NCBI RefSeq assembly: GCF_011400295.1
Contig: NZ_CP049859.1
Location: 1,612,001 to 1,676,000 of the forward strand
DNA from: Erysipelothrix sp. HDW6A
GTDB taxonomy: Bacteria > Bacillota_I > Bacilli_A > Erysipelotrichales > Erysipelotrichaceae
Direction of reading: 5' to 3'
Length of the DNA: 64,000 bases
Shown one piece after another: positions 42,630 to 51,348 of the stretch (positions are counted from its first letter, which is position 1; every line of letters begins with the position of its first letter). The position numbers were made by a program, and so were the translations under genes. The notes beneath the pieces were generated by a model, which worked only from the letters and a program-made list of their open reading frames with translations, was not told the origin of the DNA and did no database searches.

Positions 42630-43559
42630 TTACTTTAAGTAGTCAAGACACATATTTACAACCTGTGTAAACATTGCCTCATTAATTTCTAAATCTTTGT
42701 TGTTAAAAACATCTTTTATTTCCCAAAAACCATCTTCATTAGATGCTGCTGAGATAGATACTGCACGATCATAATATGAAAGTGAATGTCGTTTCAAATC
42801 AGTATCTGTTAATTCATACAATGATACATTTTTCTGACCCTTGGATATCTCTTCTGCAAAGTCTCTATTACTTACAGTGTGTCCAACAACAATACTTTTC
42901 ACATCACTACCGATACCTCGCAGATGAATAACGTTCTTAGTATGAATTGATTTTGGTAAAGATTCCTGTAACATCACATCACCAAGGTTATCGATACACT
43001 CCCTATCAGTTAAGACATAGGCTGTATCTTTAGGATGTTTCTCAGCAATCGCTAGAACCCCTAGAACACCAGACGTGTTCAAGTTTGAGTTAATTGGATT
43101 ACCAATACCTCGTAATATATAAAACCCTACAGCACTAAGCAAACAGGTAATAATGATCGCGAGTATGTTTAAGGTCATCTGTTCTAAACCTGAAAACTTA
43201 AAGATTAGAAACATTAATACAAACGCTGCTAAAGCAATGTATAAAACAACACGTTTGGATACTTCTTGTTGATTACGCTCCGTCCCCTCAATGTTAAAGG
43301 GATAGAAAACCATATTCTTATCAAATGAATTAATAGGAGTATCATAATGTGCAACGACAATGTTCTTCGCATTGACTAGGTCACCAACATAAAGATTCAA
43401 GCCCTTAAAACGTTTTAACTTAGTATAACGTGCTTGTACATCATAGCCCAACTTTTGAAACTCACTACCAATCTCGTTGATAAAGAGTTCTTTTTCATTG
43501 TCTTTGTAGCGTCTTCCTAAATAGATACCATATTTAAGTGCTTTCTCCTGTAAATCCAT
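42630..43559 (-). CDS. M28-like peptidase fold with two inserted membrane helices, probably inactive
   Basis: The 309-residue protein starts like an M28 aminopeptidase (VVAHYDTP provides the first zinc histidine and aspartate). Two hydrophobic helices, near residues 105-122 and 130-150, then interrupt the fold. The usual DNASG motif reads LNTSG, and the EE catalytic pair is replaced by DRECIDNLG. The metal site therefore looks incomplete. It shares one base with the stop of the upstream gene (TGATG), so it belongs to the SIS operon. Its function is unknown. Confidence 0.7.
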   Translation of the reverse strand: MDLQEKALKYGIYLGRRYKDNEKELFINEIGSEFQKLGYDVQARYTKLKRFKGLNLYVGDLVNAKNIVVAHYDTPINSFDKNMVFYPFNIEGTERNQQEVSKRVVLYIALAAFVLMFLIFKFSGLEQMTLNILAIIITCLLSAVGFYILRGIGNPINSNLNTSGVLGVLAIAEKHPKDTAYVLTDRECIDNLGDVMLQESLPKSIHTKNVIHLRGIGSDVKSIVVGHTVSNRDFAEEISKGQKNVSLYELTDTDLKRHSLSYYDRAVSISAASNEDGFWEIKDVFNNKDLEINEAMFTQVVNMCLDYLK

Positions 43560-44086
43560 CAGCGATTTCTCCTCTTCCCAAAATAATTTATTACTTCTTT
43601 GAGGCTATTGCCTTCCCCACGTTTATTCTGTTCATCTTTAAGACGGTATTGCTTACTTGTTTTTGGAGCATATTCTTCAATATATTTTGTAATCCTATAC
43701 GGACTAAACAAATAGACATACATTATCTTATTGTCATGATCTTCAATAAGAATACAATCTTCTCCACCAGAATTACTTTGTAAATCCCAAGTGAATATAT
43801 CTTCCCAAGCAATTACTTGGCAAAGTTCTGGATTTTTTATATCATAGACAATTAATTGTGTTTCTGTGATTGTTGCTACTTTTCGTTCTTTAAATCGAAT
43901 AAAAACAGCTAAGGTAAAGATTACGAAAATGAGTCCAAAAACCTTCGCTAAATTTGGTCCGAATAGAATCATCAAGACGCCAATCAAAGATGGCACAATA
44001 AAGGTAATAATCTGACGATTGCTTACATCTTTTACAATTTTATGCGATGGTAGATCTTGAACTGAAATACGTTCAATCTCTATCAT
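43559..44086 (-). CDS. Membrane protein with PH-like C-terminal part, unknown function
   Basis: A 175-residue protein with two adjacent hydrophobic helices (near residues 27-45 and 48-65) followed by a beta-rich soluble part (ATITETQLIVYDIKNPELC) and a basic end. It resembles proteins with a bacterial PH-like domain, but no family is certain. It overlaps the SIS gene by ATGA and the M28-like gene by TGATG, so the three are translated together. A membrane-linked complex with the M28-like protein is possible. Confidence 0.65.
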   Translation of the reverse strand: MIEIERISVQDLPSHKIVKDVSNRQIITFIVPSLIGVLMILFGPNLAKVFGLIFVIFTLAVFIRFKERKVATITETQLIVYDIKNPELCQVIAWEDIFTWDLQSNSGGEDCILIEDHDNKIMYVYLFSPYRITKYIEEYAPKTSKQYRLKDEQNKRGEGNSLKEVINYFGKRRNR

Positions 44087-44817
44087 AGGCCTTTTTCCTT
44101 GTAGAGTGTTTCAAGATCAATATTATATTGAACGTTTTCTGGATAGTTCACACTACCTAGAATTCCAGGTTTTAACCCTTTTTCTAATAAGAGATCAAGA
44201 AGTTCAGCCATTACAGTCCACATAATATAAGCTGCTGATAGACCAGATGCTGGAATAAATGCACGGTCTACACCTTCTACATCTAACATAGCATCACCAA
44301 ATGGTGCACAGTTATCAATTAATACATCATTAATTTCGTAAAGTTTCTTACCGGATGAGTGGAGTGCATTAAGTTGTTTTGTATAGGTTACTGATGTAAG
44401 AGCTACAATCTTAACACCTAGCTTTTGTGCTGCAAGTGCTAGATCAACAACACTAATTGAGTTTCCTGATACAGAACCAATAAACATTACATCTCCTGGG
44501 TAAACATTGGATGCACGTAAAGCAAATTCTGCGAGTCCTTCCATGGAGCGATTTTTATCACCCTCAAGATCGTCTTGGATACGAGCAATTGAATCTACAT
44601 TTAAACCATATTTAAAACTACGGATAAAGTTAAAGCCACCTGCACGATTCTTAATTTCTGAATCAATAATATGACCGGTGTCAAACAAGTGAATAGAATG
44701 TCCTGCTGCAACTGCTTCAGCACACATTGCTGCTGCTTCACTCATTGCTTCTGACTGTGTATTTCGTATTGTTTCTTGTAATTCATCGACTGCTTTAAAA
44801 TAACGATTCTTAATCAT
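44083..44817 (-). CDS. SIS-domain protein, fourth paralogue
   Basis: A 244-residue SIS protein related to the tandem set 7 kb away. The first loop is HLFDTGHIIDSEIKNRAGGF (Asp in place of Gly), and the second, IGSVSGNSISVVDLALAAQ, keeps its serines. It also keeps IDNCAPFGDAM seen in the other copies. It heads an operon with a membrane protein and an M28-like protein. A GntR operator 66 bp upstream should control it. The altered first loop suggests a different ligand from the UPF0309 copy. Confidence 0.85.
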   Translation of the reverse strand: MIKNRYFKAVDELQETIRNTQSEAMSEAAAMCAEAVAAGHSIHLFDTGHIIDSEIKNRAGGFNFIRSFKYGLNVDSIARIQDDLEGDKNRSMEGLAEFALRASNVYPGDVMFIGSVSGNSISVVDLALAAQKLGVKIVALTSVTYTKQLNALHSSGKKLYEINDVLIDNCAPFGDAMLDVEGVDRAFIPASGLSAAYIMWTVMAELLDLLLEKGLKPGILGSVNYPENVQYNIDLETLYKEKGL

Positions 44818-44882
44818 ATACTTGCCTCCTGTATATTAAGTATATATTATCACATTCAAGTTCCATGTAAAGAAAACCATTA

Positions 44883-44894
44883 TTGTATGTACAA
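44883..44894. promoter_or_regulatory. GntR operator copy D, between divergent SIS and membrane-protein genes
   Basis: TTGTATGTACAA is an 11-of-12 match and a near-perfect palindrome. Its first six bases are also the -35 box (TTGTAT, 17 bp, TATAAT at 44906-44911) of the rightward gene, so binding blocks that promoter and probably the leftward one. Confidence 0.85.
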
Positions 44895-44933
44895 CATTGT
44901 CATGTTATAATTCAACTAAATGGAGATGATACT

Positions 44934-45428
44934 ATGGATTTAAATTCGATTACCTATTTATTAATAGCTGCATTAATGGTTTATATTGTGTATTCACGAG
45001 TAAAGCTCTATTACGATCATACCGTGAGCCTACAAAATATTTCAAAAAAACAGAAATTTAAGATTTATCGATCTTTTTCTTGGTTCTACGTTGTTTATGG
45101 TCTTGTGATTGTCGCTTCAATTGGAGCTGCTATCTTTACCTATATTGGTACAGCAGATGATAAGACGATGTGGTACTTAGTCTATGCTGTACTCGCAATT
45201 ACAAGTGCAACAGATCTTCTTCGTACTTATATGATTAACACTACCTACTACAATGAGGATGGTTTCTTCAATACCGCAAACTATGTTCGCTATAAAAGTG
45301 TCCGTTCCTTTAAGCCAGGTAAGTTTAATCTTTCAACAGAAGTCCTCTTGTTCTCTGGTGAGACAATCATCATGCCTACAAACGCACTTCAATTCCTTGA
45401 AGATCGAATGATTAAAGCTAGAAAGTAA
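44934..45428 (+). CDS. Three-helix membrane protein, unknown function
   Basis: The start is placed at 44934, with GGAG 9 bases upstream; a longer frame from 44883 would begin inside the promoter. The 164-residue protein has three hydrophobic segments (near residues 5-25, 45-65 and 75-97) and a soluble end with RYKSVRSFKPGKFNLSTEV. No family is recognised. Its -35 box lies in a GntR operator, tying it to the amino-sugar regulon. It is monocistronic. Confidence 0.7.
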   Translation: MDLNSITYLLIAALMVYIVYSRVKLYYDHTVSLQNISKKQKFKIYRSFSWFYVVYGLVIVASIGAAIFTYIGTADDKTMWYLVYAVLAITSATDLLRTYMINTTYYNEDGFFNTANYVRYKSVRSFKPGKFNLSTEVLLFSGETIIMPTNALQFLEDRMIKARK

Positions 45429-45452
45429 ACTCTAAATGAGTTTACTTTTTTT
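45423..45452. terminator. Bidirectional terminator
   Basis: AAGTAAACTC pairs perfectly with GAGTTTACTT around TAAAT, followed by T. It ends the membrane-protein gene and the convergent patB-like gene. Confidence 0.9.
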
Positions 45453-46580
45453 CATGAAATCTAAGAGTCTTTCTAAAAACTCCTGAATAATTTCAGGTGG
45501 TGACACAAGAACTAATCGCTGATAGTTTTCAAAGTTTTGACCGAAATCTATTCCATCCGAAAATGCAATGCGAGCTTTATCACGCATTGTTTTATTTAGT
45601 CCTGGTTCATTTACTTTTGAGAAATCTATCCACATAAAATAGGTACCATCTTCAATTGATGTACTGAGTGGTAAATTATGCTCTTGGATGAAACTCACTA
45701 CTCGATTTCTATTCTCAATAATAAGATTCTTAACACTCTCCAACCATGCATCTGATTCGTACAGTGCAGGTTTTAGTACAGCTAAGCCGAAGAGATTAAT
45801 ACTATGAATCCCTACTGTTGCTGCATAATGTCGAAAGCGTTCCATCAACTCTTTGTTTTTAATGATGCATGCCGATACTTTTAAACCTGCTACATTGAAC
45901 GTCTTACTTACTGATACACACGCTATTGTATGGTTCAACATATACTCACTAGCATTCATTAAAGGTAGATGTGGTTTATCGAATACAAAGTCTGCATGAA
46001 TCTCATCGACTACCACATACAGATTATGCTTCTCTGCTATTCTTGCGATTTCTTTTACTTCCTCATCATTTAGGACTTTACCTGTCGGATTGTGAGGATT
46101 GCATAGTAAAAGAATCTTTGTATTCTCTTTAATTTTAGATTCTAAATCAAGGAAATCATAAGTCCATGAGTCCTTCAGTACTAAGTCACTTACCTGACAC
46201 TCACGGCCATTCTTTAGCACCATATCTCTAAAGGGTGGATAGGTAGGTTCAACATAGAGAACTCCATCTCCTGGTTCAGAAAGAAGCTGTATTGCTGCGC
46301 TAATTGAATACATTACTCCTGTTGATAGGGCTATATTATGTGTCTCGACCTGATACTTATGCTTTCGATTTAACCAATCAGCAAAAGCTTGTTGATACTC
46401 AATACCACGATCAGTGTAACCAAAGGTTGGATGTTCTGCTCGAGTTTGAATCGCTTCTAAGATTGCAGGAGATACCGGCAAATCCATATCAGCCTGAATC
46501 AGAGAAATGACATCCTCTTCAACAAGTGTCCACTTGGTTGCACCATAGAATCGTCGTTTACTTATTAAATCATTCTCCAT
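45432..46580 (-). CDS. PatB/MalY-type aminotransferase or cystathionine beta-lyase
   Basis: A 382-residue PLP enzyme of fold type I. The PLP lysine is in VSVSKTFNVAGLK, and NPHNPTGKVLNDEEV and the DEIHADF aspartate are present. PatB and MalY cleave C-S bonds of cystathionine and similar substrates. The gene overlaps the end of cutC by 11 bases and is the third gene of a nagA-led unit. Why a C-S lyase sits with amino-sugar genes is not clear; read-through control by the GntR operator is likely. Confidence 0.9.
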   Translation of the reverse strand: MENDLISKRRFYGATKWTLVEEDVISLIQADMDLPVSPAILEAIQTRAEHPTFGYTDRGIEYQQAFADWLNRKHKYQVETHNIALSTGVMYSISAAIQLLSEPGDGVLYVEPTYPPFRDMVLKNGRECQVSDLVLKDSWTYDFLDLESKIKENTKILLLCNPHNPTGKVLNDEEVKEIARIAEKHNLYVVVDEIHADFVFDKPHLPLMNASEYMLNHTIACVSVSKTFNVAGLKVSACIIKNKELMERFRHYAATVGIHSINLFGLAVLKPALYESDAWLESVKNLIIENRNRVVSFIQEHNLPLSTSIEDGTYFMWIDFSKVNEPGLNKTMRDKARIAFSDGIDFGQNFENYQRLVLVSPPEIIQEFLERLLDFMKKSKLI

Positions 46581-47306
46581 GTGCTCGTTGTACCGCTTTC
46601 TCTAATTCTTCCCTACTTACATCAAAGTAATCTGGCTCTCTCTTCTTACCAATATCACTATAACGTGATGAAGTTGGGTCGCTAATCCATTCCTTAAAGG
46701 AACCATGAATTTCTGGAATTCCAGTTTTATCAAGGATTTCTTTAATATTCGCTGCCACAACACCACCTCCAGGAAGCAGTGCTATTTTATCTCCATATTT
46801 TTCATGTAAGTCCTTAAGTAAAGGAACTCCATCAATCGCATTCGCTTGAAGTCCACTTGTAAGAATACGTTCTATTCCACATTCAATCAGAGCTTCAATT
46901 GCTTCATACGGATCCCGTACATTATCAAAAGCACGATGATATATAGCCTCTTTTCCATATTGATGTGCTAAGTCAGCAAAACGTTTCGTTCGTTCCACAT
47001 CAACATTGCGATCAATATCTAAGAATCCAAAGACTATCCCATCAGCTCCGTTCTCTAAAAGTTGAACGGCATCAAAATACATTTGCTCGACTTCATATTC
47101 ATCGTAGAGAAAACCACCAGTACGTGGACGAATCATGGTTACCATTGGTAAATCAACATGCTTCTTCGCTTCGATTAGTGTTCCTACTGTAGGTGTAAGC
47201 CCCCTAAAAGTGTTGCATTGTTCAATTCGATACGATCAGCACCACACTCTTTAGCGATAATACATCCTCTTACTGTTTCACAAAGTACTTCAATGACTGG
47301 TTTCAT
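46570..47306 (-). pseudogene. cutC: CutC family protein, frameshifted
   Basis: The N-terminal frame from 47306 reads MKPVIEVLCETVRGC through GGLHLQ and then stops; the rest, from MVTMIRPRTGGFLYDE to the end, is in another frame. Restoring one A in TTACACC (about 47194) gives GGLTPTVGTLIEAKK, the expected CutC sequence, and a 245-residue protein. Total length is 2 modulo 3. CutC is a TIM-barrel protein once linked to copper, of uncertain role. The start overlaps the nagA stop by ATGA. Either the gene has decayed or the base is missing from the assembly. Confidence 0.85.
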
Positions 47307-48460
47307 ACTATCTCCTTCACATTATCAAATACATGTTTACCCATTACAAATGCATCAAGCACTCTAAATGAATTATCAACACAAATTAAGTCTGCATCAT
47401 ATCCTACTTTGATAAGACCTTTATTTAAGCCCATCATTCTTGCAGGGTTTTCTGTAACGGATGCGATGACATGTTTTGCTGGTAAACCAAGTGTATTAAT
47501 TTGGTAATCGACAAGATTATTTAAACGATTGGTACTACCTGCTAAACGTCCTGACTCTAAGAATACCCTACCTTCTTCATCAACACGAATATAACTGCCT
47601 TTATCTGCTCTATGGTATTCTCCTGAAGGAAGACCTTTCGCAAAGATAGCATCTGTAATTGTGATGATTTTCTTAGGATTCTTAGCACGATACACGAGCT
47701 CTATCGCTTCTTCGGATGCATGGACACCATCTGCAATAATCTCGACATACGTTTCATCATCTAATAAACCAATCCCTATTGGACCAACATCACGATGGTG
47801 GAAGGATGTCATCCCATTATACAAATGAGTAAATCCTGTTGCACCATGATCAATAGCTGTTCTGATTTGCTGTGTATTTGCATTCATATGTCCCATATAA
47901 ATACGGATGCCTTGCTTAACACATGCATCATAAACATCCATTGCCCCTTCGATATCTGGAGCTATGGTAATAATCTTAATTTGATGGTTGGATGCTTCCA
48001 CCATCTCTTCTAATAAATCTAGGGTAGCTGGGAATATATTCTCAGGCATGTGAGCACCTCGTGCTTGAGGATGTTGGGAAAACATTGGTCCCTCAGCATT
48101 AATACCTAAGAACTGTGCTCCTTCTTTACTCCCTTGATAACTTCCCAACACTTCAAGAGCTTGTAATAAGCCTTCTTTTGATAGTGTTGAAGTTGTAGGA
48201 TAAAAAGCAGTAACTCCCTCTTTAATTAGAAACTCTGACCAAGAATCTAGATACTCATGTGTCGCTTCATTTGCAGAGCTTCCAAGAGCTCCATGGTCAT
48301 GAGTACTAATAAAACCTGGCATAATACGTCCACTATAATCTTCTTCAGATAATGCATCATCATAGGCATTGATAGCTTCAATCGTTCCTGTATCACTTAT
48401 TTTAAGTTGCAGTGGTTGAAATCTATCACGATACCAAACATTTTTACTCTGAATAATCAT
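47303..48460 (-). CDS. nagA: N-acetylglucosamine-6-phosphate deacetylase
   Basis: A 385-residue amidohydrolase with the full NagA set: HDHGALG, AEGPMF, the GAH triad in PQARGAHMPE, MGHMNANT, FTHLYNGM, HHRDVGPIG, IIADGVHAS and the catalytic aspartate in ITDAIFAKG. It removes the acetyl group from GlcNAc 6-phosphate in the cytosol. Compared with the two copies near 17-21 kb, it is the canonical one. It heads a unit with cutC and patB under a GntR operator and a cre site. AAGGAGGG precedes the ATG. Confidence 0.93.
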   Translation of the reverse strand: MIIQSKNVWYRDRFQPLQLKISDTGTIEAINAYDDALSEEDYSGRIMPGFISTHDHGALGSSANEATHEYLDSWSEFLIKEGVTAFYPTTSTLSKEGLLQALEVLGSYQGSKEGAQFLGINAEGPMFSQHPQARGAHMPENIFPATLDLLEEMVEASNHQIKIITIAPDIEGAMDVYDACVKQGIRIYMGHMNANTQQIRTAIDHGATGFTHLYNGMTSFHHRDVGPIGIGLLDDETYVEIIADGVHASEEAIELVYRAKNPKKIITITDAIFAKGLPSGEYHRADKGSYIRVDEEGRVFLESGRLAGSTNRLNNLVDYQINTLGLPAKHVIASVTENPARMMGLNKGLIKVGYDADLICVDNSFRVLDAFVMGKHVFDNVKEIV

Positions 48461-48496
48461 TATTATCCCTCCTTTACTTTTTTATTGTAGCATAGA

Positions 48497-48508
48497 TTGT
48501 ACATACAA
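48497..48508. promoter_or_regulatory. GntR operator copy E, in front of nagA
   Basis: TTGTACATACAA, the reverse complement of copy D, lies about 37 bp before the nagA start codon, next to or over the promoter. Confidence 0.85.
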
Positions 48509-48517
48509 AACACAAAT

Positions 48518-48531
48518 AATAAGCGCTTTCA
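48518..48531 (-). promoter_or_regulatory. cre site in front of nagA
   Basis: TGAAAGCGCTTATT matches the consensus at 13 of 14 positions, 10 bp upstream of the GntR operator. Confidence 0.75.
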
Positions 48532-48659
48532 CAAAACCTTTATTTTATGACTACATATATTGTAACGTATATCATGTTAAATTAACTGAAATCTTAAAGA
48601 TAAAGAATAATTTTCTAAGGGTATGATATCATATCTGTATTATCATATGAGGAGGGTAT

Positions 48660-49868
48660 ATGACATTATTAAAAGATGTATTATGGAGTGAAGCTCAAGA
48701 AATGATGGATGAATTAATTAGTATTCGTCGACATATTCATAAAAATCCTGAATTAGGACTTGAAGTATATGAAACTCGTGATTTCGTAGAAAAGAAACTG
48801 CAAGAGTTTGGCTATGATGTAACACGTGTTGGACAAGCTGGCTTAACGACTACAGTTGGAAATGATGAAGGTAAAGTATTCTTACTTCGTGCAGATATGG
48901 ATGCTCTACCTATTGTTGAGGATAACGATCTTGATTATAAATCAACAATTGAGGGAAAAATGCATGCATGTGGACATGATATCCACACAACTATGTTATT
49001 AGGAGCAGCAAAGCTTCTACAAAAACATAAAGACAGTATCCCAGGAACTATTAAATTCATGTTCCAACCTGCGGAAGAATTATTGCTGGGTGCCAAAGAT
49101 ATGTTGGAGCACGGAATCCTAGAGAATCCGAAACCTGATGCAGCACTGATGGTACACGTTGCTCCAGGTTATCCACTAGATGTAGGTTCACTAATCTTAA
49201 TGCCTCATGGCCCAGCTATGGCATCTTCAGATTGGTTTGAAATTAACATTGAAGGTAAAGGTGGACACGGTTCTACTCCTTACTTAACATACGATCCAAC
49301 AATTCCTATGAACCTAATCTTTCAAGCAATCCAAGCAATTCAATCACGAGAACTACCTCCAAACAGTTTAACAACGATTACTGTTGGTGATATTCGTGGA
49401 GCAGTAACATCAAACGTAATTGCGGGAAGTGTTGCAATGGGTGGAACAATTCGTTCCTATAACGAAGAACATCGTCAGTTTATTAAAGATCGTATGGTAC
49501 AAATTGTAGAAGGTATTTCTACAGCAATGCGTTGTAAAGGAAGTGTTACCTTCCCTGCTGGCGTTCCATTCTTCGATTCATCTGAAAAGGTATCTAACGT
49601 TGCTAACGAAGTTCTTGGAAAATATATCCCAGACTTAACACTGATTCCACCAATGAAACAAGACATACCAACAATGGGCTCCGAAGACTTTGCTTTGATA
49701 TCACAAATCATCCCTGCTACTTCAATTAACATTGCAGCAAGTGATAGCCGAAAAGGTGGGGTATACGGAGTTCATCATCCTAAAGTTGTCTTTGATGAGG
49801 CTTGCATTCCTTATGGGGTCGTTGCTTATGTTGCGACAGCACTGAACTGGTTAGATCAAAATAAGTAA
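48660..49868 (+). CDS. M20 family amidohydrolase
   Basis: A 402-residue zinc hydrolase similar to the one in the lysine operon, with RRHIHKNPELG, RADMDALPIVED, MHACGHDIHTTM and QPAEELLLGA. Members cleave N-acyl or N-benzoyl amino acids. GAGGAGGG precedes the ATG. A perfect 12-bp palindrome TATGATATCATA at 48622-48633, just before the ribosome-binding site, may be an operator. No partner genes are adjacent; downstream lies an insertion-sequence remnant. Confidence 0.9.
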   Translation: MTLLKDVLWSEAQEMMDELISIRRHIHKNPELGLEVYETRDFVEKKLQEFGYDVTRVGQAGLTTTVGNDEGKVFLLRADMDALPIVEDNDLDYKSTIEGKMHACGHDIHTTMLLGAAKLLQKHKDSIPGTIKFMFQPAEELLLGAKDMLEHGILENPKPDAALMVHVAPGYPLDVGSLILMPHGPAMASSDWFEINIEGKGGHGSTPYLTYDPTIPMNLIFQAIQAIQSRELPPNSLTTITVGDIRGAVTSNVIAGSVAMGGTIRSYNEEHRQFIKDRMVQIVEGISTAMRCKGSVTFPAGVPFFDSSEKVSNVANEVLGKYIPDLTLIPPMKQDIPTMGSEDFALISQIIPATSINIAASDSRKGGVYGVHHPKVVFDEACIPYGVVAYVATALNWLDQNK

Positions 49869-49885
49869 GAAAAAATCGGTTTTGA

Positions 49886-49957
49886 TGTGCACCCCTAAAG
49901 TTGGAAAAAACTCTAGGAGGTGCATTTTAAATGTCAAAATATTCAGTTGTTCTTTAA
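49886..49957 (+). mobile_element. Remnant of an IS3-family left end
   Basis: TGTGCACCCCTAAAGTTGGA resembles the terminal inverted repeat of IS3-family (IS150-type) elements. It is followed by AGGAGG and an ATG opening MSKYSVVL before a stop, as in the start of the OrfA transposase gene. The rest of the element is gone. A weak candidate for the opposite end, TTAGGGTGC, lies at 50062-50070. The remainder of the gap up to 50142 shows only a -10 box TATAAT at 50106-50111. Confidence 0.55.
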
Positions 49958-50141
49958 TTTAAGAATTATTTCATAGTAACTTGGCAAGATTTTTACTTTT
50001 AGACATTATCAGTTATCTTTGACAACATTCTAAATAAAACTCAACTCTTATAAAAACGCAGTTAGGGTGCTATCCTACTATTTTCCTCATCTTTAGCAAT
50101 TATGTTATAATATTAATCATATAAAAGAGAGATTCAACACT

Positions 50142-50690
50142 ATGAAAAAAATAATTACCTTACTATTTGTTGTTTTAACCTTATGTTCATGTACAAAAAA
50201 AGAAATAAATGAAGAAAAAAAAGATGTAAACCAAAAGAACAATCTATTTATTAGCGAAGAGTTTATCGATCCTCTTACATTAAAAAAAATAGAAGTCACC
50301 AATGTTAAAACTTTTCCTTTAGCAGATATGGAAAATTTTTTTGGTCTCCAAGGTTCTGTAATTAATCACACTGAAAAGGAAATTAATTATTATTATATAC
50401 TAGTTAATTTAAAAGATGACAAAGATAGAGATATATTAGGAATGAGAGATTATGAAGAAGATGTGTGTAACTATCCTTGTTCTTTAGTAAAGGAAATTTA
50501 TGGTTTTATTGGAAGTCCCTATAAATTTACTGATGGAGAGGCTATTTTAAACAAACAAATTGAATTGTTTGCTTTTATATATGTTTTTAAAGAACCTATT
50601 AATGATATACATAGAGTATCTTACAACTTCCATACTAAAGAGTTCATCTTTACAGATACCAACAATAACATAGTTGAAAAACCTGCTTAA
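50142..50690 (+). CDS. Small lipoprotein, unknown function
   Basis: The signal peptide MKKIITLLFVVLTLCSC ends in a lipobox, so the 182-residue protein should be membrane-anchored. A lysine/glutamate-rich linker follows, then a domain with FGLQGSVINHTEKEINYYYI, reminiscent of small immunoglobulin-like domains of Gram-positive lipoproteins. No family is certain. The coding sequence is more AT-rich than its surroundings and follows an IS remnant, so it may have been acquired. AGAGAG precedes the ATG. Confidence 0.7.
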   Translation: MKKIITLLFVVLTLCSCTKKEINEEKKDVNQKNNLFISEEFIDPLTLKKIEVTNVKTFPLADMENFFGLQGSVINHTEKEINYYYILVNLKDDKDRDILGMRDYEEDVCNYPCSLVKEIYGFIGSPYKFTDGEAILNKQIELFAFIYVFKEPINDIHRVSYNFHTKEFIFTDTNNNIVEKPA

Positions 50691-50760
50691 AAATGCATTC
50701 ATCAAATGGCTTATTCTTTCCAGGAGCCATTCTTTCTGTAGGGACAAGGGAGGTTAATCC

Positions 50761-51252
50761 ATGTATTCGGATAGGACAAACAAAAGAGTATTAAGCAAAA
50801 AAAAACAAAACAAGCATTAATGGAAAAAAAGTCTGTTTTCTGTAATGCTATTTAGTATAATAATTTTGTTCTTTGGACTCTATAGAAGAACAGTTAAACT
50901 TTCCATTTTCACCTTTTTATTGGAAAATATTAATGGTGATTTTCAAATTTCATTATATATATTTTTCCCAATCATTTCATTTCTTATTCCTATAATTTTT
51001 CTTAAAAATAAAAAAGTAAAAAATGAGAAATGTATTTATATTGATTTGGTATTATCACTCTTTATTTCACTAATTTTCGTATTTTCTGTTCCTAAAATAG
51101 AAGCTGTTGTTTCTAACACAGATATTTATGCTTCTAATTTTGTTGTTAAACCAAAAGATATTGATAGAAAATCTAATTTCTTTTGGTTAAGAGTATCTAT
51201 TTGTTCAATGACTTTTGGACAAATAATTAGTGATTTAATGAAAGAACAATAA
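50761..51252 (+). pseudogene. Membrane protein gene interrupted by an in-frame stop
   Basis: An excellent ribosome-binding site (GGGAGG) lies 7 bases before the ATG at 50761, but the frame meets TAA at 50818-50820 after 19 lysine-rich residues. It then continues in the same frame through WKKSLFSVMLFSIIILFF to 51252. An internal ATG at 50845 could start a 135-residue protein but has no ribosome-binding site. Three or four membrane helices are predicted. A nonsense mutation in a formerly 163-residue membrane protein is the simplest reading. The region is AT-rich. Confidence 0.55.
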
Positions 51253-51348
51253 TTAATTCATTTCTTCGCTCTTCCTGAATTTAAGAATTCTCTTTTAGTA
51301 TTGTTCTGGTTAAGATCTTATAATATTAGAAACCACATTTTGTAAAAA

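Noticed and set aside
44832-44850. Additional GntR operator near GTATATTAAGTATAT before SIS copy 4
   Set aside because: It resembles the dyad only through its AT content; TTG and CAA ends are missing, and the clear site at 44883 explains the control.
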